DNA of 64,000 nucleotides. It comes from Pseudomaricurvus hydrocarbonicus. Lineage in GTDB: Bacteria; Pseudomonadota; Gammaproteobacteria; Pseudomonadales; Cellvibrionaceae. A program made the position numbers and the translations under genes. The notes beneath the pieces are model-generated. The model searched no databases. It had not been told where the DNA came from and saw only the letters and a program-made list of their open reading frames with translations. The stretch is from assembly GCF_011602365.1 (NCBI RefSeq), contig NZ_JAAONZ010000003.1:62001-126000 (forward strand). Direction: 5' to 3'. How positions within the stretch are numbered: position 1 is the stretch's first letter; every line of letters starts with the position of its first letter. Shown here piece by piece: positions 53,630 to 62,593 of this stretch.

Positions 53630-56473
53630 ATGAAAAATAACAACAGCCGGTTCATGCAACAGGCCATCTTGTCTCTGACGATGGTGTTTCTCTTGACAAT
53701 CATAGGCTGTGACAGCCGCACCGATGAGCAGAAGGTGAACGACCACCTGTCCGCTGCGATGGAGTTGCAGTCTGCCAGCGACCTCAAGGGCGCCGTGATC
53801 GAGTTGAAAAACGCCCTGCGGTTGATGCCGAAAAACCGGGAAATCCGACGTCGTTTGGGGGAGATCTACCTGGTTCAGGGGGACGCCGCCAGTGCGACCA
53901 AAGAGCTCATCAGAGCGCGTGAGCTGGGCGCCATAGACCCTCGCATGAGCTACTTCATCGCCAAGTCCCTGGTGATGCAAGGCAAGTTCACTGATGCTTT
54001 GCAGGAGTTGGGTGAAGACGTCGATCTGGTATCGGCTGACGGCAGGGACCTGATGATTATCCGCGGCGAAGCGTTGCTGGGATTGGGAGAGCTTGATCGT
54101 GCCCAAGCGGCTTTTAAGGCCGCACTGGAAGTGGATCCGGGGCGAGCGGATGCGATTACCGGCCTGGTGAAAATTGCCGTCACAAACGGCGATCTGGAGG
54201 GCGCTGAAAGGTTGCTGTTGGAGGGGTTAAAAGCGTCCCCCCAAGACGTGTCCCTGTTGATCCTGCATGGGGAAAGCCTGTTGCGGCAGCAGCGCATCGA
54301 AGAAGCACAGCAGTCTTTTGCCGCAGCGCTGGAGCTGAGGCCGGATGATTTGGCCGGCCGGATTGGTGCGATCAGGTGCGCGGTGGCACTGGACAATATC
54401 GGCTCGGCTGACAAGATGCTTAAGGGCCTGCCCGAACCGATGTCGCAGATACCGGAAATACAGTTGTTGAAGGCCTTTGTCGCTTTCAAACAGGCTCAAT
54501 ACAAGTCGAGCTTGACCGATGCGGAGCAGGTGCTGTCAGAGCCGCTCAGCGTTAATCGAGCCCAACGGCGAACCGCGCGCCTGATTGCCGGTTATTCTGC
54601 CTTTATCTTGCGCCTGGATGAGACGGCATACAACCACTTGTCGCTTGTTCTCACTGAAGTCCCCAATAATTTGATTGCCCGTAAATTAGTGGCCGCGCTG
54701 CAGCTGAGACGCGGCGACAGTCAGCAAGCGCTGGACACGCTGGTGGATGATTCTGTTCTGGCGGGAGGCACTATTGATCCACAATTGCTGGATGATGTGA
54801 CTTATTTGACACTCACCAGTACCGCAGCCCTGAGCGCAGGCGACTGGCGGGTGAGCATCCCGTATCTGGAGCAGTTTGTGAAACTTTTGCCGGAGGACGC
54901 GTCGGCGCTGGCCCGCCTGGGGGCCGCGAAGTTTAATGCAGGGGATACCGAAGGCGGTGTCGAGGCCTTGGAGCAGGCGCTGGCAATGGATCCGTCGCTG
55001 CAGGATGCTCAGCTACAGCTGGGCATCAGTTACATTAAGGCCAAGCAAATGGAGAAGGCGCTGGCGCTGGCGCACAGCATGCAAGAGGCCTACCCGGGTA
55101 CAGCCACGGGTTATACCCTGGAAGGTTTTACCCGCTACACCCAGGGCGATGAATACTCCGCGGTGATGGCTTTGCGGCAGGCCTACAAGGTGGAACCCGA
55201 CAACATGGGAGTGGCCTTGAATCTGGCTCAGATGGAGCGCGCGCTGGGCAATCTGGATGAGGCGGCGGTGGTGCTGGAACGCCAATTGGCACAGGACCCG
55301 GAAAACCTGATCCTGTTGTTGAGGCTGGCGGAAGTGGAAAGTGTCCGCGGGAACTCTGCGAACACTGAGTCGTTGCTGTTGCGAGCAGTGACGGCACATG
55401 AAAAGGCCCTGGGACCCAGGCTGGGATTGGCAGAACTCTATTTGCGCGCTGATCGCCCGGCTGAAGCGATAAAGGTGGCGCTGCCGGCATTGTCGAAAAA
55501 CCCGCAGCACGAGAAACTGCTGGAGCTCATTGGTCGATCGGAATTTAAAGTTGGTGCTTATGAAGACGCCGCCAAACACTTGCAAGCATTGACGAGAGTG
55601 CGTCCCCAAATGATTGAACCGCGGTTTTATACGGCATTGGCGCTTGAGCGGACGGGTGAATACCAGGCTGCCATTGCTGCGCTGGAGGCGTTGCTGAAGA
55701 TGCAACCGCAGCATGCCGGGGCACAAGTGGCGAAGACCCGGTTGTTGATCAAAACCGGAGACAGCCAGCAGGCAGAGGAAATGCTGGAATCACTGCGTCA
55801 GAATGAATCGCTTCAGGCGGCCGTGGCGGAGCTTGAGGCTTCTCTGAAACTTCGCCAGCGTCGACCCGCGGATGCACTGGGTGTGATCCAGCAGGCCTAT
55901 GACGCCGCTCCCTCAGAATCCGCCGCGATCAAACTTGCTCGCACCCAGTGGGTGATGGGCAAAAAACAAGAAGCGGTGGGCAGTTTGCTCGACTGGCTGG
56001 AGCGTGAACCAGAATCGTCGCAAGCGAGGATTGAGGTGGGCAGTTTTCTGTTGTCACTGGAGCAGTTTCAGAAAGCCACAGAACATTACCGGGTGGCCGC
56101 GTCTCAACAGCCCAACAACGCGCCCTTGCTCAATAACTACGCCTGGGCGCTGTGGAAAACGGGAGAGTCCGGGCAGGCATTGGTCCATGCGCAGCAGGCG
56201 GTAAAATTGTCACCCGACAATCCCAATTATCAAAACACCCTCGGGGTTATTTTGCTGGACAGTGGCGACAGTGTAAAAGGTGAAGTGTTCCTCAGTCGCG
56301 CGGCCGCCGCCAGTCCTGATAACCTCGAATTTCAATTCAACCTGGCCGAGGCCTTGGTCAAAAACAACAAGGACGCGCAAGCTAAAATCATTCTTAGAAA
56401 GTTGGCTCACAAGAAAAACTTCCAGCAGCAGCAGGCCGCAAAAGAGCTGTTGTCGCGCTACTCGGGTAGCTAA
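53630..56473 (+). CDS. prsT: PrsT-like TPR lipoprotein of the PEP-CTERM system
   Basis: A 947-residue lipoprotein (lipobox TIIGC after a hydrophobic stretch) made of about 20 TPR-like helix pairs, for example ASDLKGAVIELKNALRLMP and QAVKLSPDNPNYQNTLGVIL. This matches the PEP-CTERM TPR-repeat lipoprotein family (PrsT, about 900 residues), proposed to act in exopolysaccharide export and protein sorting. It lies directly after a PEP-CTERM gene. No EPS synthesis genes are adjacent, so it is an outlying piece of that system. The Shine-Dalgarno is weak. Confidence 0.88.
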   Translation: MKNNNSRFMQQAILSLTMVFLLTIIGCDSRTDEQKVNDHLSAAMELQSASDLKGAVIELKNALRLMPKNREIRRRLGEIYLVQGDAASATKELIRARELGAIDPRMSYFIAKSLVMQGKFTDALQELGEDVDLVSADGRDLMIIRGEALLGLGELDRAQAAFKAALEVDPGRADAITGLVKIAVTNGDLEGAERLLLEGLKASPQDVSLLILHGESLLRQQRIEEAQQSFAAALELRPDDLAGRIGAIRCAVALDNIGSADKMLKGLPEPMSQIPEIQLLKAFVAFKQAQYKSSLTDAEQVLSEPLSVNRAQRRTARLIAGYSAFILRLDETAYNHLSLVLTEVPNNLIARKLVAALQLRRGDSQQALDTLVDDSVLAGGTIDPQLLDDVTYLTLTSTAALSAGDWRVSIPYLEQFVKLLPEDASALARLGAAKFNAGDTEGGVEALEQALAMDPSLQDAQLQLGISYIKAKQMEKALALAHSMQEAYPGTATGYTLEGFTRYTQGDEYSAVMALRQAYKVEPDNMGVALNLAQMERALGNLDEAAVVLERQLAQDPENLILLLRLAEVESVRGNSANTESLLLRAVTAHEKALGPRLGLAELYLRADRPAEAIKVALPALSKNPQHEKLLELIGRSEFKVGAYEDAAKHLQALTRVRPQMIEPRFYTALALERTGEYQAAIAALEALLKMQPQHAGAQVAKTRLLIKTGDSQQAEEMLESLRQNESLQAAVAELEASLKLRQRRPADALGVIQQAYDAAPSESAAIKLARTQWVMGKKQEAVGSLLDWLEREPESSQARIEVGSFLLSLEQFQKATEHYRVAASQQPNNAPLLNNYAWALWKTGESGQALVHAQQAVKLSPDNPNYQNTLGVILLDSGDSVKGEVFLSRAAAASPDNLEFQFNLAEALVKNNKDAQAKIILRKLAHKKNFQQQQAAKELLSRYSGS

Positions 56474-56820
56474 CCAGGGGCTTGAGATTTGTCGCCTGCG
56501 GGATCTTCACCACAGGGCGGCTGTACTCGAGACGGTTTTCACCTGCAGGGCTGGCCACTGATACCTTCCGCCGGTTCTTCGCTGACTTGCTTCTCCTTGC
56601 CGTGGTTTCTGGCGATGCAAAACCAGACAATGTCAGCCTGAGGTTAACGGCGGCGGCTTAAATGTGTGTGTCCGGGTTCTTGGTGGCTGTCTTCGTGTTG
56701 GCTGGATCCGTCATCAATTGCCGGAGGCTCGGGCGTGCGGTGCCTGCGGGTTTGTCTATTCAGCTCGGCTGGATTTTGCTAGTTTGGGCGCACGATAAAC
56801 CTTTTGGATGGGCACCAAGC
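56474..56820. other. intergenic region before the membrane protein
   Basis: 347 bases. The reading frame of the next gene is open from 56662, but the sequence upstream of 56821 does not resemble its family. I see no other structure. Confidence 0.5.
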
Positions 56821-57819
56821 ATGTATAGCGATGAAGATTTAAACCGGGCGGTGGAGCAAGGGATCTTTACCCCCGCGGCCGTGGCGTCCTTTCGGCACCA
56901 TATGGCGGACGTCAGGCAAACGGCGGCCGTGGATGAAGAAAATTTTCGGTTAATTGGTGGCTTTAACGACATCTTTGTCGTCATCGCCTGTTTGATTGTG
57001 ACTTACTCGGCTGCCTGGATGGCGGCTGAGTTCAATGCCGTTGCGGGTCCTCTGGTGATGGTGGCCTGTGCCTGGGGATTGGCGGAATTTTTTGTGCGTC
57101 GGCGCAAAATGGCGTTGCCGGCGATTGTTCTGTTGCTGTTGTTTTTGTGGGGCGTGTTTAAAACCTGTGTGGCTGGGGTCGGCATGAGCAATGGCTCCTC
57201 CCTGACGCTGGCATTAGCGATCACGGCCCTGGCCGCGGGCGCACACTGGTGGCGTTTTCATGTCCCGATCACCGTGGCGGCGGGGATGGCGGCGATAGTA
57301 GGCCTGGTGTTTTATTTTCTCTTGTCGGTGTTTCCGCAGTCGAGGGAGTGGGTCACATACATTGTGCTACTGGGGGGCGTGGGGACCTTTGTCATCGCGA
57401 TGCTGTGGGATATGTCTGATCGACAGCGGCTGACACGTCGTTCCGATGTGGCTTTTTGGCTGCATTTGCTGTCGGCGCCGTTAATTGTGCACCCCATTTT
57501 TGCCTCGCTGGGGGTACTAAGTGGCAATGACAGTGTCGGCAATGTGCTGGCAATTGTGTCGGTGTATGTGGTGATGACCGTGGTGTCGCTGGTGATTGAT
57601 CGCCGGGCATTTATGGTATCGTCGTTGGCTTATGTGCTGTATGCGGTATCCACACTGCTGGACACTTACGGCAGTGTGGGGTCGAACCTGGCCGTTACGG
57701 GCGTTATTATCGGTGGTGCTTTGTTGCTCTTGGCGGGGTTCTGGCACAGCGCGCGCAGCGGTTTGGTGTCTCGCCTGCCATCCGCTCTGCAACAGCGAGT
57801 GCCGGTGGTCAATGAGTAA
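56821..57819 (+). CDS. multipass membrane protein of unknown function
   Basis: A 332-residue protein starting MYSDEDLNRAVEQGIFTPAA, with a cytoplasmic helical N-domain (about 1-45) ending GGFNDIFV. About nine to ten hydrophobic helices follow over the rest of the chain. This N-terminal signature followed by membrane helices recurs in proteins of unknown function in other proteobacteria, as far as I recall. The start at 56821 matches that N-terminus although the Shine-Dalgarno (GGATGGG) is loose. It lies between the two PrsT-like genes and may be unrelated to them. Confidence 0.75.
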   Translation: MYSDEDLNRAVEQGIFTPAAVASFRHHMADVRQTAAVDEENFRLIGGFNDIFVVIACLIVTYSAAWMAAEFNAVAGPLVMVACAWGLAEFFVRRRKMALPAIVLLLLFLWGVFKTCVAGVGMSNGSSLTLALAITALAAGAHWWRFHVPITVAAGMAAIVGLVFYFLLSVFPQSREWVTYIVLLGGVGTFVIAMLWDMSDRQRLTRRSDVAFWLHLLSAPLIVHPIFASLGVLSGNDSVGNVLAIVSVYVVMTVVSLVIDRRAFMVSSLAYVLYAVSTLLDTYGSVGSNLAVTGVIIGGALLLLAGFWHSARSGLVSRLPSALQQRVPVVNE

Positions 57820-57887
57820 AAATGGTTTTCCCCAAGGGTTGACTCCACGACTGTGTCGCTACCCTTGAAGCACTGCTGGTTGAGGCT

Positions 57888-57932
57888 CTGCTTGTCAAAC
57901 CCCTGCTTGTCAAACCCCTGCTTGTTAAGCCC
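57888..57932. repeat. 15-bp tandem repeat, three copies
   Basis: CTGCTTGTCAAACCC at 57888-57902 and 57903-57917, and a variant at 57918-57932. It lies between convergent genes. Confidence 0.88.
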
Positions 57933-57958
57933 CGCCGGTTAATACCCGTGGCGGGGCT
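57928..57958. terminator. GC hairpin between convergent genes
   Basis: AGCCCCGCC / GGCGGGGCT with a 13-base loop, overlapping the end of the 15-bp repeat. It has no T-tract, so it is a terminator candidate only. Confidence 0.45.
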
Positions 57959-58005
57959 CGTAACGGTTCGCAGGCGGGGCTTGTAGCACCCGCAATCGCT
58001 GCCGA

Positions 58006-58398
58006 CTAGCGTTTGGGTTTAGTAGGGCTGGTTTCCGGGGCGGTGGTCTCTGAGGCGTCGCTGTGCCCTCCCCACACTTCACTGACCGCATGATCTCGTA
58101 TGTTACTGTCGACAAAGCGGTAGTAGCCTTCTTTAAATACCGTCTCCCAGTCGTGTGCAATGTCCCCTCCATGGGTTTGAATAATGCCCTCCAGCCCTTC
58201 CAGGCTGCACTGAATGGCATCGTAGGCAATATGCAGGGTTGATGAGGCTTCTTCAAAGGAGGCACTGTCGACACCGTAGGTGGTTTCAATGTCGCTCAGT
58301 ATCTGGGGCAGGTTGCTATGATCAACATCTTCTAATTTCAGATGTCGCACCACCAGGCTGACTGCCTGGTGTTCGGGGGTGTTGTCAGCATCATTCAT
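58006..58398 (-). CDS. small protein with HMA-like pattern, function unknown
   Basis: A 130-residue acidic soluble protein. Residues about 12-75 read like a beta-alpha-beta-beta-alpha-beta ferredoxin-like unit (SLVVRHLKLEDVDHSN and LHIAYDAIQCSLEGLEGIIQ), similar in layout to heavy-metal-associated domains but without the CxxC metal site. The C-terminal tail is Thr/Pro/Lys rich (ETTAPETSPTKPKR). Real function unknown; I am confident of the frame because of codon use and its length. Confidence 0.6.
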   Translation of the reverse strand: MNDADNTPEHQAVSLVVRHLKLEDVDHSNLPQILSDIETTYGVDSASFEEASSTLHIAYDAIQCSLEGLEGIIQTHGGDIAHDWETVFKEGYYRFVDSNIRDHAVSEVWGGHSDASETTAPETSPTKPKR

Positions 58399-58769
58399 GG
58401 CCGTTCCTGTCTCGATGACGGTTTGGGGGTGAGGTTGTTGGTCTTGAGTATGGTTGTTATGGGCGTGTTTGTCTGCGCTTACGTAAGTCTTTGTTTTCAG
58501 GAAAGAGGGGTGTTAATAGTGTCCGGTTTACTATTCCAGGCCCAGAGTAGGCCCTCACCCGCTTTAGCCATTACCCCTTGAATTGGCTCTGGGTAAGGTG
58601 TCCTCCGATCAGCTGGGTTCTCACTGAGCCTGGTGTACACGAATCGGAGTCAAGTAACTCGGGTTCAACCAACTCGGCTTCAACCAACTCGGGTTCAGCC
58701 AACTCAGGTTCAGCCAGCTCGGGTTCCACCAACCCAGGTGGAGGCCACTTAGGTTGAAGCGAAGCAGGC
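58399..58769. other. intergenic region with 15-bp minisatellite
   Basis: 371 bases between two minus-strand genes without a supported gene. The half nearest the second PrsT-like gene is a tandem repeat (listed). Confidence 0.55.
58657..58747. repeat. 15-bp tandem repeat, about six copies
   Basis: Units of type ACTCGGGTTCAACCA begin at 58657, 58672, 58687, 58702, 58717 and 58732, with increasing divergence to the right. It lies just beyond the stop of the second PrsT-like gene. Confidence 0.9.
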
Positions 58770-61574
58770 TTAATTAGTCGCCGAGTGACTGGTGGCCGTG
58801 TCAGGTTCCAGCCGCGACAGTAACTGCTGTGCTGCTTCGCGTTCTGTAAATTGACCGGGCGACCCCAGCAGTTCTTTCAGCAGTGAGGCGGCTATTGCTT
58901 GGTTGCCGTTGCGGTGTTCAATAATGGCCTGGTGATAGAGGATGGCGAGGTTGTCAGGGGATTGCTGTACCGCGCGGTCTATATGCTGGGCCGCCAGTTT
59001 GGGTTGGTTGTGATCGAGCAGTGTCATGGCATAGGTGTCCAGAACTTCGGCGTTGTCCGGATACAGCTTGTAAGCCGTCTCGGCATACGCCAGAGCCTCG
59101 CTGGGCTGGCTGGATCGCAACTGCCAGGCGAGGTTGTTGAGCGCAATCAGATCGTTGGGCTGTTGTTGAAGAATGGCCCGATATTCGTTGATGGCGGCCT
59201 GGGGCTGTTGTTGGGACAGGTACACCGTGGCCAGCATTTGGCGAGACACCAGATCGTCGGGGTTGTCTTTCACCCAGGCCTGCAGCAAGGCCCGGGCTTC
59301 ATCGGTATTGCCAACAGCGGTCAGTTGGCGCGCAACGCGCATCAAGTTGAGATTGCTGGGGTGTTGCTCAAAAAGCCCCTGGTACACGCGAAGGGCTTGC
59401 TCCGGCTGATTTTGTTGCTCAAGCAATATCCCCCTAAACAGCAATGTGTCGGCTTGCTGCGGGGCGATCTTTTCCAGTGCAGCCACGGTGTTGGCAAACG
59501 CCTGTTGCTGTCCTTTCAGCAGTTGCAGTCTCGCCAGCGTAATGTGCGCTTTCAGGTGGGCGGGGTCCTGTTGCAGAAGGTGCTCGAGGGTTTGATGCAT
59601 TTTGGCTTCGTTACCTGTGCCCGCGTAGACCTGGGCAAGCATAAAATAATGGTCGCTAACATCCGGTTGCTGTTGGATGAGCTGCTCCAGTGTGGATCTG
59701 GCGCTGTTGTAGTGTTTCTGTTGTAACTGGATCTGGGCCAGCAACTGTTTCGCTGTCGGGGGGCTGTCCTGTTTTTGTCCCCAGTCGCCCAGAGTTTGCT
59801 GGGCTTTAAGAGGCTCTTGTTGACTGAGGTAATAGCGGGTCAATTCTTGCCTCGGTGCGAAAGCGTCAGGGTGGTTGGTGATGATGCTTTGTAAGCGCGC
59901 CACCATGGCATCGGGATTGCCTTTTAGCCGCTCAATCCTGGCCAGCTGCAGTTGTGCGCCGAGGTCGTCGGGGTGGACTTCCAGTACCTGCTGTGTCAGC
60001 GTCCGGGCGCGTTCAAAGTCACTGTCCTCGAGTGCTTTCTCAATGAAATAGCGGGCTGCGAACGGGTTGCCCGGCTCCTTTTCCAGGGCTTCGGCAAAAC
60101 GCTGCTCTGCCGCTTGAGGGGAACCGCTGGCAAGGTACACTCGGGCCAGCATATTGAGCGGAGCTGCGGCTTCGGGCAGTTGTTGCTGGTAGCGTAGAGC
60201 GGTGTCTATCGCTTGTTGAGGTTGCTGTTGTTGCAGGTAATGCAAGACCAGGTAGGCGTAAGCCTGCTGGTAAGCCGGGTCGATGTCGAGGGCTTGTTGC
60301 AGGTGCTGAACCCCTCTGGCGTAATCGTTTTGTTGCAGCAAGCTGTAGCCAAGTTGAGTCTGGGTGCTGGCGGATTCGGGGTTCTTGCCGAGCAGGTGAG
60401 TCAGACTGACGGTGGCGTCCTTAAATTTGCCTTGCCCCAGCTGGGCTTGAGCAAGAAGAGCCAGCAAATTGATATTGTCGGGGTGCTTCGACAGGGCCGG
60501 GGACAAAAGGGGTTCGAGTTTGGCATAGCGTTTTTGATCCAGCAGTATGGTGCCGAGCAGAGCGGTGGCGTCGGGCTTGCTGGGGTCGAGTTGATAGAGT
60601 TGCCAGGCGGCCTCCTCGGCTTGAGCAACCTGTTTGAGGCGCCAATGAGCGTGACCGCTCAGCAACAGCGCCTGGGGGTATTGCCGGGGAAACATGATCG
60701 GCGTGTTGAAGGCATTAATGGCATCCTGAAAGCGTTCCTGCTTGAAGTAAAGCAAGCCTTTGAGAAAGTGCACCAACACCAGTTGCTGACTGCTTTGCGG
60801 TATCTGCCGAATGGCCGTTTGTGCCTTGTGGAGATCGTCCATATCCAGATAGATGGTGATGAGCTTGAGCTTGGTGGTGAGGCTCTGGTCTCCCAATTCG
60901 ATGGCGGTTTGATAGTTTTTGAGCGCCTGTTGGTAGTGTTGCTCCCCCCGATCCAGATCACCCAGAAGTAGCCAGGCCGCCGCGTATTGCGGGGCATCCT
61001 TCATCAAGGTTTCGAGTTTGATGCGGGCAGCATCCGGATGGCCGCTGAAGGCGTTGAAGCGGGCATCGGCCAGGCGAACCCATGGATCATTGGGGGCATC
61101 GACCAGCGCGGCGGATAACAGCGCGCCGGCTTGATGCTCCTGCCCTTGTGCCTGCAGACCAAGGGCTTGTGATGCCCGCAGAGGTCCCCGCTGCCAGACG
61201 GACAGCTGGTTCACCGGCAGTTGCTGCAGCTCCTGCCATTTGGCTTGCTCAAACAGGACGCGAGCGAGCACCGGTATCACCGAATCGGGGGCCGCCCCCA
61301 GATCGCGCGCCCGTTGGAGTTCGATTTCGGCCGCAACGGGGTTTGATTGTTGCATCAACAGCTGGCCTAACAATAGCCTGGCTTCGGCGAAATCCGGCTT
61401 GGCCTGCAGGGCGTTTTTCAAATGTATCTCAGCGCTGTCAAAATTGTTCTGGTCGTATTCCAGCCGGGCCTGTACCAGCTGTTCCAGCGGCGTTACCTTG
61501 GGGGTGCAGCCGAGCAGGAAGAGCAGGACCAAACTGTAGATGATGATGGAGGGCGTCACAGGTACCTTGTGCAT
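58770..61574 (-). CDS. second PrsT-like TPR lipoprotein
   Basis: A 934-residue TPR protein with lipobox LLFLLGC, so an anchored periplasmic lipoprotein. It contains about two dozen TPR-like units (for example YDQNNFDSAEIHLKNALQAKPD and QPKLAAQHIDRAVQQSPDNLAI) and is Gln-rich compared with its paralogue at 53.6-56.5 kb. The two share length, lipobox and architecture (EIHLKNAL vs VIELKNAL) but are transcribed in opposite directions. It may be a functionally diverged copy. Confidence 0.87.
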   Translation of the reverse strand: MHKVPVTPSIIIYSLVLLFLLGCTPKVTPLEQLVQARLEYDQNNFDSAEIHLKNALQAKPDFAEARLLLGQLLMQQSNPVAAEIELQRARDLGAAPDSVIPVLARVLFEQAKWQELQQLPVNQLSVWQRGPLRASQALGLQAQGQEHQAGALLSAALVDAPNDPWVRLADARFNAFSGHPDAARIKLETLMKDAPQYAAAWLLLGDLDRGEQHYQQALKNYQTAIELGDQSLTTKLKLITIYLDMDDLHKAQTAIRQIPQSSQQLVLVHFLKGLLYFKQERFQDAINAFNTPIMFPRQYPQALLLSGHAHWRLKQVAQAEEAAWQLYQLDPSKPDATALLGTILLDQKRYAKLEPLLSPALSKHPDNINLLALLAQAQLGQGKFKDATVSLTHLLGKNPESASTQTQLGYSLLQQNDYARGVQHLQQALDIDPAYQQAYAYLVLHYLQQQQPQQAIDTALRYQQQLPEAAAPLNMLARVYLASGSPQAAEQRFAEALEKEPGNPFAARYFIEKALEDSDFERARTLTQQVLEVHPDDLGAQLQLARIERLKGNPDAMVARLQSIITNHPDAFAPRQELTRYYLSQQEPLKAQQTLGDWGQKQDSPPTAKQLLAQIQLQQKHYNSARSTLEQLIQQQPDVSDHYFMLAQVYAGTGNEAKMHQTLEHLLQQDPAHLKAHITLARLQLLKGQQQAFANTVAALEKIAPQQADTLLFRGILLEQQNQPEQALRVYQGLFEQHPSNLNLMRVARQLTAVGNTDEARALLQAWVKDNPDDLVSRQMLATVYLSQQQPQAAINEYRAILQQQPNDLIALNNLAWQLRSSQPSEALAYAETAYKLYPDNAEVLDTYAMTLLDHNQPKLAAQHIDRAVQQSPDNLAILYHQAIIEHRNGNQAIAASLLKELLGSPGQFTEREAAQQLLSRLEPDTATSHSATN

Positions 61575-61738
61575 GGAGTTCTCAGTGTCCTTACTGTCTG
61601 TTGCAAATACCTGCTCTGGTGCCGGTATCTTGCTTGCGGAAATAGCCGCGTTGTTTTTATGAGGGCTGCGTTGTGTTGGCTGTGCGCTTCAATGCTGCTG
61701 AGCGGCTCTTCACCCCTTAATTGATCGCTGTGGCTTTG

Positions 61739-62029
61739 TTAGGATTTATGGGCAATGGGCTTACTGGTGAACAAATAATCCTTCAGCTGGTGATCAAAGG
61801 TCGGGTCTTTGCGCCGTATCCACTCCAGTACCATCGCAGCGTGTTCTTTTTCCTCGTCGCGGTTGTGGGCCAGAATGGCTTTGAGATCGTCGTCTTTGCA
61901 GGCGTCAACACGTTGGTTATACCAATCGACGGCTTCCAGTTCTTCCATGAGCGAGGTAATGGCCCGGTGCATATCCCGGGTTTCTTCGCTGAGTTCGTCG
62001 AGAGGCTCGTGATACCCTTCATTTGACAT
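61739..62029 (-). CDS. encapsulated-ferritin-like protein without targeting tail
   Basis: A 96-residue ferroxidase-type protein closely matching EncFtn of Rhodospirillum rubrum. The di-iron residues Glu30, Glu60 and His63 and the neighbouring Trp36-Tyr37 are all present (EELEAVDWYNQR, HNRDEEKEHAAM). Known EncFtn proteins continue into a C-terminal peptide that docks them in an encapsulin shell; this one ends PIAHKS right after the helical core. No encapsulin gene lies in the window. It probably forms a free ring-shaped ferroxidase (inference). AAGGAT lies eight bases before the ATG. Confidence 0.9.
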   Translation of the reverse strand: MSNEGYHEPLDELSEETRDMHRAITSLMEELEAVDWYNQRVDACKDDDLKAILAHNRDEEKEHAAMVLEWIRRKDPTFDHQLKDYLFTSKPIAHKS

Positions 62030-62593
62030 GGTGTCATCCTTCTACAATTGATTTGAGACCGTGGCCTGGTTTCGCAGCTAGAGGTGCCTAGAGGCACAGG
62101 AGGCACAGGAGGCACAGGAGGCACAACAGGCTCACACAGGCACAACAGGGCCAGATTAACCGACGCCTTACCGTAATTAAGATAGCTCTTGTTTCAGGAT
62201 AGTCGCAATGACTTGAAACACAACGATAACCAGAGGTGGGGCCGTGCGTACACTGCAGGGAGGCATGTGGTCATCGGGCTGACCATGATGGCGGGGTAGG
62301 CTATGCCTGTGGGAGCGCTGCTGGCGTGTTTTGAGCGCTTCAGATCCCGGGAAGAGCAATTGCGCCACCCGGTAACGGACCTTGGGGGGGTAAAGCCTGC
62401 GTTTCTTTACACCGTTGCCCTCGCGTTGCAGAACATTAACCCACGCGGGTTGTCGGGTTGGTGGTATGATGCCGGGTTATTGTTAATGACGATTTTTAAC
62501 GGCTGCGATTAACCAGACGGTTAACCCGGCTAACTGCGCGGTTAACCACAACGGTTACCGACGACGTTCAACCCTTCATTGTTAGGTTTTATT
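62030..62593. other. intergenic region upstream of dbpA
   Basis: 564 bases without a supported gene. It holds a 9-bp tandem repeat at 62091-62150 and, near dbpA, repeated GGTTAACC words (62519, 62540, partial at 62553) that could be a regulatory or promoter element. Confidence 0.55.
62091..62150. repeat. 9-bp tandem repeat (AGGCACAGG), about five copies
   Basis: Head-to-tail AGGCACAGG units from about 62091 with decaying copies (GGCACAACAGG) to 62150, in noncoding DNA. Confidence 0.85.

Noticed and set aside
58657-58747. Possible CRISPR array
   Set aside because: Units are head to tail without unique spacers, only 15 bases, and no cas genes are present. The same reasoning excludes the other tandem arrays.
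62303-62512. Small plus-strand open frame before dbpA
   Set aside because: No Shine-Dalgarno, no family resemblance and it sits in repeat-bearing spacer DNA.
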